NCBI RefSeq assembly: GCF_017948305.1
Contig: NZ_CP072842.1
Location: forward strand, 102,001 to 166,000
Direction of reading: 5' to 3'
Length of the DNA stretch: 64,000 bases
From: Faecalibacter bovis
GTDB taxonomy: Bacteria; Bacteroidota; Bacteroidia; Flavobacteriales; Weeksellaceae
Under the pieces are notes generated by a model. The model searched no databases. It was not told the DNA's origin and was given only the letters and a program-made list of their open reading frames with translations. Position numbers and translations under genes: made by a program. Below, piece by piece: positions 17,690 through 28,191 of the stretch (its first letter is position 1; each line of letters opens with the position of its first letter).

Positions 17690-19222
17690 TTATTCCCACT
17701 CTATTGTTGCAGGTGGTTTAGAACTTATATCGTAAGCTACACGGTTAATACCTTTCACTTCATTGATAATTCTATTAGAAACTAATTCTAAGAATTCATA
17801 AGGTAATTTTGACCAAGTTGCCGTCATGAAATCTATCGTATTAGCTGAACGAACTACTGCTGTATATTCGTAAGTACGCTCATCTCCCATTACACCAACA
17901 GATTTAACTGGTAATAAAACTACGAAAGCTTGAGAAACCTCATCGTATAAGTTATGAGCATATAATTCGTCGATAAAGATTTGATCTGCTTCTTGTAAAA
18001 TTCTTACTTTTTCTTCATCAACTTCTCCTAAAACTCGGATACCTAACCCTGGTCCAGGAAATGGATGACGATAAACTAATTCTCTTGGGATACCTAATTC
18101 TACTCCAACTTTACGTACTTCATCTTTAAAAAGTTCGCGTAAAGGTTCTAATAATTGAAGTTTCATATCTTCTGGTAATCCACCAACATTATGATGAGAT
18201 TTAATCGTTGCAGATGGACCTTTTACCGATTGAGATTCGATTACATCAGGATAAATTGTTCCTTGTGCTAAGAAGGAAGCGTCATCAAACTTTTTAGATT
18301 CTTCATCAAAAACAGCAACGAAATCGCGCCCGATTGCTTTACGTTTCGCTTCTGGTTCGTCTATACCTTTTAAACTTGTTAAGAAACGATCAGCAGCATC
18401 AACCATTTTGATGTTCATATTGAAGTGCTTACCGTAATTTTCCATTACTTTTTTTCCTTCATCCTTTCTTAATAATCCAGTATCAACGAAAATACAAGTT
18501 AATTGATCTCCGATTGCGCGATGAATCAAAACGGCAGCAACAGAAGAATCAACACCTCCTGAAAGTCCTAAAATAACTTTTTTATCGCCTACAACTTCTT
18601 TGATACGTGCAATTTCAGTTTCGATAAAATCTTTTAAAACCCAGTTTTTCTCTGCTTTACAAATATTGAAAACAAAATTTTCTAACATTTTAGAACCAAA
18701 TTCAGAATGTGTAACTTCTGGATGGAACTGAACGGCGAAAATATTTTTTTCTTCGTTTGCTAAAGATGCAATATCAATATTTGATTTTCCAGTAACTGTA
18801 AATCCAGCCGGAGCTTTAACTACTTCGTCGAAGTGGCTCATCCAAACTGTTGATACATCTGGAACTTCGTTGAATAAACTATTTTGTGCTAAAACAGTTA
18901 ATTCTGATTTTCCATATTCACCTTTTTCTCCTTTTTTAACTTCACCACCTAATAAGTGTGAAATTAATTGCATTCCGTAACAGATTCCTAAAACTGGAAT
19001 TCCTAATTCGAATAATTCTTTTTCTACCAAAGCAGCTTCATCTCCAAAAACTGAAGATGGTCCCCCTGATAAAATAATTCCTTTTGGTTCGTGTTTTTTG
19101 ATTTCTTCTACCGAAGTGTGGTAAGGGATAATTTCTGTGTAAACTCCAAATTCTCGAATTCGGCGTGCAATCAATTGGTTATATTGCGAGCCAAAATCTA
19201 AAATAATAATTCCTTGCGTCAT
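17690..19222 (-). CDS. guaA: GMP synthase (glutamine-hydrolysing)
   Basis: Converts XMP, ATP and glutamine into GMP. It has 510 residues. The class I glutamine amidotransferase domain (about 1-190) has the nucleophile in GICYGMQLI and the His/Glu pair in FHPEVTHSE. The ATP-pyrophosphatase domain has the P-loop LGLSGGVDSSVAAV. The C-terminal dimerisation domain ends with the conserved SKPPATIEWE. The leader is short and CA-rich, behind a TAATTTTG box. It belongs with the purine genes nearby. Confidence 0.97.
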   Translation of the reverse strand: MTQGIIILDFGSQYNQLIARRIREFGVYTEIIPYHTSVEEIKKHEPKGIILSGGPSSVFGDEAALVEKELFELGIPVLGICYGMQLISHLLGGEVKKGEKGEYGKSELTVLAQNSLFNEVPDVSTVWMSHFDEVVKAPAGFTVTGKSNIDIASLANEEKNIFAVQFHPEVTHSEFGSKMLENFVFNICKAEKNWVLKDFIETEIARIKEVVGDKKVILGLSGGVDSSVAAVLIHRAIGDQLTCIFVDTGLLRKDEGKKVMENYGKHFNMNIKMVDAADRFLTSLKGIDEPEAKRKAIGRDFVAVFDEESKKFDDASFLAQGTIYPDVIESQSVKGPSATIKSHHNVGGLPEDMKLQLLEPLRELFKDEVRKVGVELGIPRELVYRHPFPGPGLGIRVLGEVDEEKVRILQEADQIFIDELYAHNLYDEVSQAFVVLLPVKSVGVMGDERTYEYTAVVRSANTIDFMTATWSKLPYEFLELVSNRIINEVKGINRVAYDISSKPPATIEWE

Positions 19223-19238
19223 TGTGTTTGTCTTTGCG

Positions 19239-19246
19239 CAAAATTA
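19239..19246 (-). promoter_or_regulatory. -7 box of guaA
   Basis: TAATTTTG on the minus strand, an exact TAnnTTTG match 16 bases before the guaA ATG. It leaves a leader of roughly ten bases, GACAAACACA. Confidence 0.6.
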
Positions 19247-19341
19247 AGGTTTTTATAGCTTTATTTAAAACTAAATTTCAATTAATAACTCATAAAATTA
19301 TTCATGAATTTTAAATTATAATTTTGAAGATGATTAGATAT

Positions 19342-19367
19342 AAAAAAGTCTGATAAAATCAGACTTT
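19342..19367 (-). terminator. Terminator of mtgA
   Basis: AAGTCTGA-tttta-TCAGACTT followed by TTTTATA on the minus strand, directly after the mtgA stop codon. Confidence 0.8.
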
Positions 19368-19370
19368 ACA

Positions 19371-20048
19371 TTATTTATTTTCACCAATTGCTTCGGACAA
19401 ACCTGGCATACCTTTAATATTTCTCATTTGTCTTTCAATATTTCTTGCTCTTATAGAAATATAGGATGACGGTGGATTAACATTGTATTTCCTTGGATTT
19501 GGTAATGCAGCTGCAATGCGTGCAGCCTCATTTTTAGTTAAATCTTTTGCTGACTTATTAAAATAATATTCTGATGCCGCTTCAATTCCAAAAACACCAA
19601 TTCCCATTTCAGCTACATTTAAATACACTTCTAGAATACGTTCTTTTCCCCAAATTTTTTCAATCATAAAAGTAAAATACGCCTCTAACCCTTTTCTTAC
19701 CCAAGATCTACCTTGCCATAAGAAAACATTTTTAGCAACTTGCTGAGATATTGTTGAACCTCCGCGTAATTTTTTACCTTCTTGATTACTTTCAAAAGCT
19801 TTCTGAATACCATCAATATCGAAACCATTATGCGTTGGAAATTTTTGATCTTCAGATCCAATAACTGCTAATTTAATATTTTCTCCCATCTCATCACTAG
19901 AAATATAGTCACGATTGAATTTTTGTTGAGCAATTATTTCATTGATTTGTGTGATAGTGATTGGTGGATTAATCCATTTTAAGGCAATTATATACAATAA
20001 ATGTCCTACGAAAAGGAATAAAAATACTTTTCTAATAAATTTAAACAT
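19371..20048 (-). CDS. mtgA: Monofunctional biosynthetic peptidoglycan transglycosylase
   Basis: Polymerises lipid II into glycan strands. It has 225 residues with one N-terminal membrane anchor (VFLFLFVGHLLYIIALKW). The GT51 domain shows IGSEDQKFPTHNGFD, which carries the catalytic Glu, then RGGSTISQQVAKNVFLW, RKGLEAYFTFMIEKIWGKERILEVYLN and AARIAAALPNPRKYN. There is no transpeptidase domain, so it is MtgA and not a class A PBP. It sits between guaA and the surface-protein genes with its own terminator. Confidence 0.95.
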   Translation of the reverse strand: MFKFIRKVFLFLFVGHLLYIIALKWINPPITITQINEIIAQQKFNRDYISSDEMGENIKLAVIGSEDQKFPTHNGFDIDGIQKAFESNQEGKKLRGGSTISQQVAKNVFLWQGRSWVRKGLEAYFTFMIEKIWGKERILEVYLNVAEMGIGVFGIEAASEYYFNKSAKDLTKNEAARIAAALPNPRKYNVNPPSSYISIRARNIERQMRNIKGMPGLSEAIGENK

Positions 20049-20255
20049 CTTAGCTTTTATTATTTAAAATCAAAAATAGATTAATTTGTGAATAAATGAA
20101 ATAGTTGTTTTTACTATTGTAATAATATACAATATTGAATTATTGCCTCTCTTTGCAAACAGGTTCTACACCCGAATTTTAATCCATTTAAAAATATATA
20201 TTTACGAATTCGGTACAATTTTAGATGACCTAATAATTGCTAAACCATAAACTGT

Positions 20256-20900
20256 ATGATAAAAAATATACTCTATTTTAATTGTACAAATTCGTATCGT
20301 ATCAACTTTTTTTACCTTGTTGTAATAATTTTTAGTTCTATAATAAATTATATTCACGCACAAGAATTTAAGTTAGATACACTTGTACAGTCAACTGAAG
20401 ATATATCTATTAATGATACTACTTTTATTACGATAAAGGATAGTACAATGGTTTATGTAACAAAAGGAACAGTACTTGTAAATTTTATTGAAAAAACTGA
20501 AAATAGTAAAAACATTGTTTTTATTGATAAAAAAGAAGTTACCGAAGATAAAATACTATTAAAAGATAATGCTTCTGAAATTAAAATTGCTAGTAATACT
20601 ACAGTAAATAAAACACTAAAAAAAGATAATCTAATTTCTTATACAAAGATAAAAGAGAGATCTAAAATTACAATTCCTCCTTTTACCCAGTTATTTTATT
20701 TTTCTTCAGCACCGAATAAAATCTCTACAAACAATAATAATACACCTGTTTTTAGAGCAATAATTAATAAAAACTTAGAAATTAAATACAATGCAGATGT
20801 AGAAATTCTATATAGAACTTCTTACTATAACTACATATGCAGTTCTTTATGTGTCTCCATATCTACTTTAGATATTAGATCTCCCTCACAATTAATTTAA
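20256..20900 (+). CDS. Hypothetical secreted protein, first of a surface-protein trio
   Basis: 214 residues. A hydrophobic segment (FFYLVVIIFSSIINYIHA) after a 15-residue N-terminus looks like a signal peptide cleaved before QEFKLD. The mature part is rich in Thr, Lys, Asn and Ile with short strand-like stretches (TFITIKDSTMVYVTKGTVLVNF). A C-terminal segment has two cysteines (YNYICSSLCVSIS). It lies 50 bases before the large secreted protein gene on the same strand, so co-expression is likely. No family is recognised. The C-terminus may be frayed, since ISTLDIRSPSQLI does not look like a domain end. Confidence 0.5.
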   Translation: MIKNILYFNCTNSYRINFFYLVVIIFSSIINYIHAQEFKLDTLVQSTEDISINDTTFITIKDSTMVYVTKGTVLVNFIEKTENSKNIVFIDKKEVTEDKILLKDNASEIKIASNTTVNKTLKKDNLISYTKIKERSKITIPPFTQLFYFSSAPNKISTNNNNTPVFRAIINKNLEIKYNADVEILYRTSYYNYICSSLCVSISTLDIRSPSQLI

Positions 20901-20950
20901 TTTAAAAATCTACTACCTACTTATGTTTTATAAATTAAATAAAAATAATC

Positions 20951-23900
20951 ATGAAAAATATTTTACAAAATATATTTCTCTTTTTTGCTGTATTCCTGTT
21001 TAATTGGGGATATGGGCAACAACAAATTGGTTGTAATATTCAGAAAACTTGGACTACTAATAATTTCCCGACTGGTTTAACAACTGTAAGTTCAGGTTCT
21101 TCATTTAATCCAGATTTTTCTGATGCACAAAATTTATTAGATGCAAATTTATCCAATTCTTCTAACTGGACTTCTATATTAATTAATCCTACAGCACATG
21201 TAGAAATTAGAAATAATCAAACTTTTGCAGCGGGTACATATGCTGGTATTGTTTTAAGTGAAAGTAGTACGCTTGCTTTATCAACAACATATAAAGTAGA
21301 AACTTTTAATGGAAATAATTCTACGGGAGATTTTATTGAAGTTTCAGTTCCTATTTCAGCTGTTTCAACTTCAAATAGAAATTTGGGAGTTGTCTCTACA
21401 AAACCATTTAACAGAATTCGTTTAACCGTAACTACTCTAGGTATTACAACTACTTCAGTTAATTACGCTTATACGATAGAACCATGTAATTCTTCTCCTG
21501 AACTAAATTGTAATACAAATACTTCTATCACACAATCAAACTATGCATCAGTCATTAACTATGCAAATAATCGTACTGGAACTAGTGAGTTAACAGTTGG
21601 AAATATAACTAATTTAAACAATATTGTTAATAGTGATAGTAATGACTATGCAACTATGACACTTGGTGCTTCTTTAGGTGCTTCGGCTCAAGTATCAGTT
21701 CGAGATTTGCAGAGAACTTATGAAGCGGGGTCATTTGCAGGCTTTGAAATATCTAATAGTAATCTTCTAAATTTAAATTTACTTAACGGCTCTACAATTG
21801 TCACATATCTTAATGGTGTTGAACAGGAACGTTCTAACAGTGGAAATTTATTAGTTAATTTGACTTTATTAGGTGCTAATAATAAAGCTAATCTAGGATT
21901 TATTACAACAAAAAGTTTTAATGAAGTTCAATATATACAGAATAATCTTTTAGGTTTAGATGTTTTTGGTTCTACACAAATTTACAATATGATTGTAAGA
22001 AAATTATGTGAAGGACCAGATTTAACATGTAATCAAAGAACAATTCTTGATGATACAATTTATCCAATCAGCATTAGTGGTAATACAGGTGTTGAAGGTT
22101 TATTAAGCTTAGGATCGGTAACTGAACCAAGAAATGCAATCGATAATGATCCAACAACATATGCATCAATGAATATACTTGCTGGTGCATTATCAAAAGC
22201 TACGTTGGCTATTAAAAAATCTTTGTCACCTTACCCTGCAAATACTTATGTTTCTTTTGAAGTTGAAAATTCTAGTTTATTAGATCTTTCAGTTTTATCT
22301 AATTATACGATTAGATTATTAAGAAACGGTACACAAGTTGGTATTGCTGAAGGAAATAATTTATTAATAGGTGCAAATATATTACAAGGTTCGAGACAAA
22401 ATATTGGTTATAAAGCACCTGCAGAATTTGATGAAATTCAGTTTATCATTGATAATACTGGATTATCTGTAGATTTAGGCATAACAAATGTTTATAATGT
22501 AAAGGTTATGAAACCTTGTGCTGTACTTTTAAATTGTGATGAAGAATTTGAATTAACAGAATCTCAATTCCCTGTAGTTATTAACTCTTTAAGAACTGGA
22601 CCAACTTCTGCAGCTTGCGTTACTTGTGAAGTACGAAATCCACAAAATTTAATTTCAGGTAATCCAAATAATTACGCAACTCTTACAATCCCGGTTGGAT
22701 TATTATCTGGAGTTTCTGTAAGTGTTGAAGATTTAGCAACTGTTTATCCTGCAGGAACAAGAGTTGGATTTACAATTAATGATGCTTCAACAATCATACA
22801 ATTAGATTTATTAGAATCATTACAAATCACTACGTATTTAAATGGTGTAGCGCAAGAAACAGCTTCAGCAGCTGAATTACTTGATTTATCATTAATATTT
22901 AATATAACTGGAACTGGTATAAAAAACTATGGTTTCCAAACATCATTACCATTTGATGAAATACAATTAACTGCTTTTTCTTTATTAAATGTTGTTAATA
23001 ATATTCATGTATATAACTTAAGAATTGATACTAAAAATTCTAATGGTGAAGGTTTAGCGTGTATTGGTAATCCATTTGCAGAAGATGATACTTTTACATT
23101 ATATCCAGGACAAACAAGTACAACTAGTGTTGTTGACAACGACGTTTCTAATAATTCACCAGCGGTAATTGGTCAAAATGTTCAAATTTCTCAAATTTCA
23201 TCTTCAAATCCTGATATTATTCTTAATTCAAATGGACAAGTTGTAGTAGGAGCAAATGTTTTACCTGGTATTTACCAATTAGAATATAGAATATGTAACA
23301 TAGATTCTCCTACAAGTTGTGATACAGCTATTATTCAAGTAATAGTTAAAGGTATTAATGATATCGACGGTGATGGAATTCCAGATGATATTGATCTTGA
23401 TAATGACAATGATGGTATCTTAGATAGTGATGAATGTTTCAGCATTAACCATATTAATAGTTCAGGAAATGGAAATTTCCCAAAATCTTTAGGTAATGTA
23501 GACCAAACTAATCAATGGATTACATCAAATAACTGGATTGTAGGAGGTAATTATGCTCTTACTGGTGATTGGACAGAAGCAAGAGGTAGAATAAATTTTG
23601 GTATTAATGGTTTATCATTTTTACGAGATAATAATACAACTACATCTTTATCAAAAACTGATATTACTTCAAATTTAAATGGATCTAAAATTACATTCAA
23701 TAATGTAAAATGGTTATATACTTTACCAAATAGTGGAACTCCAGAAGATACTAATAGTGATAAATCATTCGTGTTTGAAGTATATGTAAGAGGTGTACAT
23801 TACATGAACATTTTATCTGGTAATGGTACAGAAAATGGACCAGTGATTCAAACATTAAATGGTGCTAGTACTAACGTAACAAATTTAGCTTCTTATATTG

Positions 23901-24649
23901 AATTACCAGAAGTAGAAAGTCATAATATGTGGTCTCCAAGTCAATCTATAGTACTTAGTTTACCAATTAATGGAGTACCATCTGATCAATTAAGTTCTAC
24001 TGATTTTGAACTTAGATTTTTAGCTGGTGCATCTATTACTAGAGTTAGAGATTTAGCGATAGAATCAATTTCACTTGAATCTTGTAGAGATTTAGATAAT
24101 GATGGATTACAAGATTATTTAGACACTGATTCAGACAACGATGGTTGTTTAGATGCAATTGAAGGTGGAGATAATGTAAAACTAGAACAATTAAAAGCAA
24201 ACGGACAAATCAATAGTCCGGTAGATGCAACTGGTGTACCTACCTTAGTAAATGATGAGGGTGCAGCTGATATTGATAATTTACAAGGTCAATCTACTAA
24301 TAATGGTAAACCTTACAATGCTGCAGATACATCAGAATGTCCAACATTTTGTGTAAAACCAGGTGATAGATCAACTAACGGAACACCATCAATAATTGGT
24401 ATTAGTACATTGTCTAAACAATTACAAACTTGGCCAGAAAATATTCCTAACGGATTTATTGCTTTAGAATCTAAAGAAAAAGGATTTGTAATTACAACTG
24501 TAAATAATGTTAATACAATTTTAGATCCTAAACCAGGTATGATCGTTTACGATAATAGTGAAGGTGCTAAATGTATTAAATTATATAGTAATAGTGGACC
24601 AGGAAATACATATCAATGGAAATGTATCGAACGTACTTGTAACCAATAA
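20951..24649 (+). CDS. Large secreted multi-repeat surface protein with thrombospondin type 3 repeats
   Basis: 1232 residues with a signal peptide (LFFAVFLFNWGYG, cut before QQQIGC). Four diverged repeats of about 165-175 residues begin near residues 25, 181, 356 and 526. Each has an early Cys, a Y-A-S/T-M/L element (NDYATMTLGA, TTYASMNILA, NNYATLTIPV), then YxAGxxxGF and FxxIQ elements. An Ig-like segment with EDDTFTLYPGQT and VVDNDVS (about 709-800) follows. A calcium-binding TSP3 repeat DIDGDGIPDDIDLDNDNDG is at about 803 and a second, DLDNDGLQDYLDTDSDNDG, at about 1047. The C-terminal domain (PGMIVYDNSEGAKC) resembles that of the next gene. No type A or B sorting tail is obvious. Adhesion or a matrix role is an inference. 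Confidence 0.75.
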   Translation: MKNILQNIFLFFAVFLFNWGYGQQQIGCNIQKTWTTNNFPTGLTTVSSGSSFNPDFSDAQNLLDANLSNSSNWTSILINPTAHVEIRNNQTFAAGTYAGIVLSESSTLALSTTYKVETFNGNNSTGDFIEVSVPISAVSTSNRNLGVVSTKPFNRIRLTVTTLGITTTSVNYAYTIEPCNSSPELNCNTNTSITQSNYASVINYANNRTGTSELTVGNITNLNNIVNSDSNDYATMTLGASLGASAQVSVRDLQRTYEAGSFAGFEISNSNLLNLNLLNGSTIVTYLNGVEQERSNSGNLLVNLTLLGANNKANLGFITTKSFNEVQYIQNNLLGLDVFGSTQIYNMIVRKLCEGPDLTCNQRTILDDTIYPISISGNTGVEGLLSLGSVTEPRNAIDNDPTTYASMNILAGALSKATLAIKKSLSPYPANTYVSFEVENSSLLDLSVLSNYTIRLLRNGTQVGIAEGNNLLIGANILQGSRQNIGYKAPAEFDEIQFIIDNTGLSVDLGITNVYNVKVMKPCAVLLNCDEEFELTESQFPVVINSLRTGPTSAACVTCEVRNPQNLISGNPNNYATLTIPVGLLSGVSVSVEDLATVYPAGTRVGFTINDASTIIQLDLLESLQITTYLNGVAQETASAAELLDLSLIFNITGTGIKNYGFQTSLPFDEIQLTAFSLLNVVNNIHVYNLRIDTKNSNGEGLACIGNPFAEDDTFTLYPGQTSTTSVVDNDVSNNSPAVIGQNVQISQISSSNPDIILNSNGQVVVGANVLPGIYQLEYRICNIDSPTSCDTAIIQVIVKGINDIDGDGIPDDIDLDNDNDGILDSDECFSINHINSSGNGNFPKSLGNVDQTNQWITSNNWIVGGNYALTGDWTEARGRINFGINGLSFLRDNNTTTSLSKTDITSNLNGSKITFNNVKWLYTLPNSGTPEDTNSDKSFVFEVYVRGVHYMNILSGNGTENGPVIQTLNGASTNVTNLASYIELPEVESHNMWSPSQSIVLSLPINGVPSDQLSSTDFELRFLAGASITRVRDLAIESISLESCRDLDNDGLQDYLDTDSDNDGCLDAIEGGDNVKLEQLKANGQINSPVDATGVPTLVNDEGAADIDNLQGQSTNNGKPYNAADTSECPTFCVKPGDRSTNGTPSIIGISTLSKQLQTWPENIPNGFIALESKEKGFVITTVNNVNTILDPKPGMIVYDNSEGAKCIKLYSNSGPGNTYQWKCIERTCNQ

Positions 24650-24670
24650 CTAATTATTATTTAACAAATT

Positions 24671-25180
24671 ATGAAAAATATATTTTTAATATTATCAACA
24701 CTGTTGTTAGGAAATATTAGCAATGCACAAGTGGCAATTGGTAAACCAACAGTTGAAGGAAACAATACATTGATAGATTTTGTTTCTGGTACTACGAAAG
24801 GTATTATCTTATCGAGCACTACGAATGATCCAAGCACAGCTGCTAACGGAACTTTTATTTATAATACGACTGATAAAAAAGTAAAAGTAAAGAGCAATGA
24901 CGAATGGTTAGATTTATCTGACGAAGGAGATAGTTCCGCAACAACAAATACTATTGACGCTACTGCTGTAGAAGTTGGTAATGGTGTTGTTATCGGGAAA
25001 GAAACATCTACGAAAGTTGGAGCATTAGTTTTAGAATCTGATGACAAAGCTTTAATTCTACCAAAGATTTTCAGACCAGATTTAAACGTGAAAAATCCAT
25101 ATCCAGGTATGATTTGTTTTGATACAGAAAGTAACACACTCGCTGTTTATGACGGAACTAATTGGAATTATTGGAAATAA
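24671..25180 (+). CDS. Small secreted protein, companion of the large surface protein
   Basis: 169 residues with a signal peptide (NIFLILSTLLLGNISNA, cut before QVAIG). It contains two copies of a short beta motif. One is GTFIYNTTDKKVKVKSNDEW in mid-protein and the other is PGMICFDTESNTLAVYDGT with a terminal NWNYWK. This 'PGMI-D-G-W' motif occurs at the C-terminus of the 1232-residue protein encoded 21 bases upstream and in many Flavobacteriia surface proteins, where it often ends the chain. The three genes 20256-25180 look like one operon closed by the terminator at 25188. Function unknown. Confidence 0.6.
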   Translation: MKNIFLILSTLLLGNISNAQVAIGKPTVEGNNTLIDFVSGTTKGIILSSTTNDPSTAANGTFIYNTTDKKVKVKSNDEWLDLSDEGDSSATTNTIDATAVEVGNGVVIGKETSTKVGALVLESDDKALILPKIFRPDLNVKNPYPGMICFDTESNTLAVYDGTNWNYWK

Positions 25181-25187
25181 TAAACCA

Positions 25188-25218
25188 TAAAAAAGCCACC
25201 CAAAAGGGTGGCTTTTTA
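25188..25218. terminator. Bidirectional terminator
   Basis: AAAAAGCCACCC-aaaa-GGGTGGCTTTTT, between the convergent surface-protein operon and purD. Confidence 0.9.
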
Positions 25219-25244
25219 AATAATATAAACTCTATAATTTTTAT

Positions 25245-26498
25245 TTAAATAACACCGATGTCATTACGGTAGTATTCAAAATCAAAATTAATTTTTTTGA
25301 TATTTTCGTAAGCAATTGCACGAGCTTCATCTAAAGAATTACCCATACCAACTACATTTAAAACACGTCCTCCAGTAGTTAAAATTTGATCATTTTCTAA
25401 TTTAGCACCAGCAATAAAATTAGGACAAGTAACATTTTCCATACCACGAATTTCGTATCCTTTTTCATAATTACCAGGATATCCGCCAGAAACCATTACA
25501 ACACAACATGCATGTTGCTGTTTAAATGTTAAATCAAAATCTTCCCCGTTGATAGATTTAGTAACTGCTTCGTAAAGATCAGTTTCTAATAAAGGTAAAG
25601 TTGTTTGTGTTTCAGGATCGCCCATTCTTAGGTTATATTCTAATAAATACACGCCTTTTGTCGTAATCATTAATCCAAAGAAAATAACACCTGCAAATTC
25701 TAATCCTTCTTTGATTAAACCACATTTTGTAGGTTCCATTATTTCTTCTTCAAACATTCTGAAATGTTCATCTGTAAATAATGGATTTGGAGCAATCACT
25801 CCCATTCCACCAGTATTTAAACCAGTTTCGCCTTCTCCTATTTTTTTATGATCTTTTGCAGATATAAAAGGAACGATTTTTTTGCCATTAAAAAATGATA
25901 AAATTGACGCTTCAAATCCTTCTAAAAATTCTTCAATAACCACTTCGTTTCCTGCATCACCAAAAGTTTTATCTTCCATGATTTCGTCGATAGCTTGTTC
26001 AGCTTCTTCTAAATTCTGACAGATAATTACACCTTTGCCAGCTGCTAATCCTGAAGCTTTAACAACTAAAGGAAAATCTTGTGTTTGTACATATTCTTTC
26101 GCTAATTGCGATCCTTGAAAATTTTTATAAGCTGCAGTTTTTACTCCGTATTTTGCCATAAAATCTTTAGCAAAAGCTTTTGAAGCTTCTAATTGTGCAG
26201 CTGCTCGATGAGGACCAAAAATCGCTAAGCCTTCAGCCTGAAAAATATCTACAATACCTTCGGCTAATTCAGCTTCTGGACCAACAAAAGTTAAATCAAT
26301 TTTGTTTTCTATTGCGAAAACTTTCATTTCTTCGATTGAAGAAAGCGCAACATTTGTTCCTATTTGTGCAGTTCCTGCATTTCCAGGAGCAAAAAAGATT
26401 TCAACGGACTGTTGTTTCTGTTTAAAATCTTCAGCAAATTTCCAACCGATCGCATGTTCGCGACCACCAGAGCCTATTACTAATATTTTTGTGTTCAT
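25245..26498 (-). CDS. purD: Phosphoribosylamine-glycine ligase
   Basis: Second step of purine synthesis: PRA, glycine and ATP give GAR. It has 417 residues with ATP-grasp architecture. The N-terminal domain starts ILVIGSGGREHAIGW. The B domain has FPLVVKASGLAAGKGVIIC, and the metal and ATP site shows EEFLEGFEASILSFF and LNTGGMGVIAPNP. A C-terminal domain contains LEYNLRMGDPETQ. It lies 94 bases downstream of purH on the same strand. Together with purN upstream it forms the block purN-purH-purD. Confidence 0.97.
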   Translation of the reverse strand: MNTKILVIGSGGREHAIGWKFAEDFKQKQQSVEIFFAPGNAGTAQIGTNVALSSIEEMKVFAIENKIDLTFVGPEAELAEGIVDIFQAEGLAIFGPHRAAAQLEASKAFAKDFMAKYGVKTAAYKNFQGSQLAKEYVQTQDFPLVVKASGLAAGKGVIICQNLEEAEQAIDEIMEDKTFGDAGNEVVIEEFLEGFEASILSFFNGKKIVPFISAKDHKKIGEGETGLNTGGMGVIAPNPLFTDEHFRMFEEEIMEPTKCGLIKEGLEFAGVIFFGLMITTKGVYLLEYNLRMGDPETQTTLPLLETDLYEAVTKSINGEDFDLTFKQQHACCVVMVSGGYPGNYEKGYEIRGMENVTCPNFIAGAKLENDQILTTGGRVLNVVGMGNSLDEARAIAYENIKKINFDFEYYRNDIGVI

Positions 26499-26592
26499 TG
26501 TTTTAATTTTAAATTATAAATGAAATCAAGAAATTCTAATTATCGAAATATTTAAAAAAATGTTCGAATAGAATAAATTTCAATTTTAAACA

Positions 26593-28104
26593 TTAATGCA
26601 TAAAATGTCTCATTCCTGTAACAACCATTGGGATTCCATGCTCGTTACAAGCTTTAATAGAATCTTCATCTTTGATAGATCCACCTGGTTGAATGATAGC
26701 TGTAATTCCATTTTCTGCAGCAAAATCTACTACATCGCGGAAAGGGAAAAATGCATCAGAAGCTAAAACTAATTCGTCCTGTACATTTTCTTTTGCACGT
26801 TCTATAGCTTGTTGAGCTGCCCAAATACGATTGGTTTGTCCACCTCCAATTCCATAAGCTTGTCCGTTTGTTGCTACAACAATTGCATTCGACTTAACCC
26901 ATTTAACAATTTTCTGAGCGAAAACTAAATCCGTCATTTGTTTTTCAGTTGGCTGAACTTCAGTTACAACTTTTAAATCCGATGAGAATTGATTATCTGT
27001 TGATTGAACAATTAATCCACCATCAACTTTTACATAAGTTACTTTATCCGAAACTGGATTATTAACTTTAATGATACGTACGTTTTTCTTTGCTTTAAAA
27101 ATTTCTAATGCTTCCTCTGTAAAAGCAGGTGCAATTACAATTTCTAAGAAAATCTTATTTAATTCGACAGCAGTTTTACCGTCAACTTCTTTATTGAAAG
27201 CAATAATCCCACCAAAAATAGACATTGGATCACATTCATATGCTTTTAAATATGCATCTACAACCGTTTCTCCGATTGCCACACCACAAGGTGTTGAATG
27301 TTTTACTGCACAACAAGTCGTTTCATCAAATTCAGCTACAACTTTATAAGCTAAATCCATGTCACGAATATTATTAAATGAAAGTTCTTTACCTTGTAAG
27401 TATTCGAAATCTTTCATTGCTCCGTTTTTCGTTTTATCTACGTAGTATGCAGCTTTTTGATGTGGATTTTCGCCATAGCGTAAATCCATTACCTTTTCAT
27501 AAGATGACTCTAAAAATTGTGGAAAATCATCTCCTAAAATATAAGAAGATATTGCAGCATCGTAAGCAGCAGTTAAATTAAATACTTTACCAGCACATAA
27601 TTTACGTGTTTCGATAGATGTAGCACCGTTTTCAGTAATTTCATCCATTACTTTTTGATAATCGTTTACATCTGTAATAACAGTTACATCGTAAAAGTTT
27701 TTAGCAGAAGAACGTAACATTGATGGTCCACCTATATCAATAAACTCAATCATTTCTGCTTCAGATAAACCAGTGTTCATCTTTTCGAAGAAAGGGTATA
27801 AATTAACGATAACAATATCAATTGGATTAATACCATGTTCAGCAATCGTAGCCATATGGTTTTCGTCTGAACGACGCGCCATTATTCCACCATGAATTGC
27901 AGGATGTAAAGATTTAACACGACCATCTAAAATCTCAGGAAAACCAGTAACATCTTTTACTTCTGTTACTTCAATTCCATTTTCTTGTAGATGTTTGTAA
28001 GTTCCTCCAGTAGATAAGATTTTGTACCCTTGATTAACCAAGAATGTTGCAAATTCTAATAAGTTTGACTTATCCGAAACACTGATTAGCGCTTGTTTTT
28101 GCAT
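26593..28104 (-). CDS. purH: Bifunctional AICAR formyltransferase/IMP cyclohydrolase
   Basis: Last two steps to IMP. It has 503 residues. The N-terminal MGS-like cyclohydrolase domain (about 1-190) begins [15 protein letters not shown] and has STGGTYKHL and DGRVKSLHP. The formyltransferase domain has [16 protein letters not shown] and the catalytic Lys-His pair [13 protein letters not shown], and it ends with [20 protein letters not shown]. The leader upstream of the ATG is A/C-rich. It follows purN across a hairpin that may be a terminator or processing site. Confidence 0.97.
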   Translation of the reverse strand: MQKQALISVSDKSNLLEFATFLVNQGYKILSTGGTYKHLQENGIEVTEVKDVTGFPEILDGRVKSLHPAIHGGIMARRSDENHMATIAEHGINPIDIVIVNLYPFFEKMNTGLSEAEMIEFIDIGGPSMLRSSAKNFYDVTVITDVNDYQKVMDEITENGATSIETRKLCAGKVFNLTAAYDAAISSYILGDDFPQFLESSYEKVMDLRYGENPHQKAAYYVDKTKNGAMKDFEYLQGKELSFNNIRDMDLAYKVVAEFDETTCCAVKHSTPCGVAIGETVVDAYLKAYECDPMSIFGGIIAFNKEVDGKTAVELNKIFLEIVIAPAFTEEALEIFKAKKNVRIIKVNNPVSDKVTYVKVDGGLIVQSTDNQFSSDLKVVTEVQPTEKQMTDLVFAQKIVKWVKSNAIVVATNGQAYGIGGGQTNRIWAAQQAIERAKENVQDELVLASDAFFPFRDVVDFAAENGITAIIQPGGSIKDEDSIKACNEHGIPMVVTGMRHFMH

Positions 28105-28149
28105 TTGTTTTTGTTTTTAAAGTTTATTGTTTGTTTTATTTATCGGAAA

Positions 28150-28185
28150 ATGAAAAGCCCCAAAGACAAGTGTCCTTGAGGCCAT
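28150..28185 (-). terminator. Hairpin between purN and purH
   Basis: On the minus strand GGCCTCAAGGACA and TGTCTTTGGGGC form a long imperfect stem followed by TTTTC. The U-tract is short, so it may be a partial terminator that lets some transcription reach purH. Confidence 0.55.
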
Positions 28186-28191
28186 TATAAT

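Noticed and set aside
17620-17700. Purine riboswitch before xpt
   Set aside because: The short gap holds the guaA terminator and an A/T leader. The conserved purine-aptamer core is not seen.
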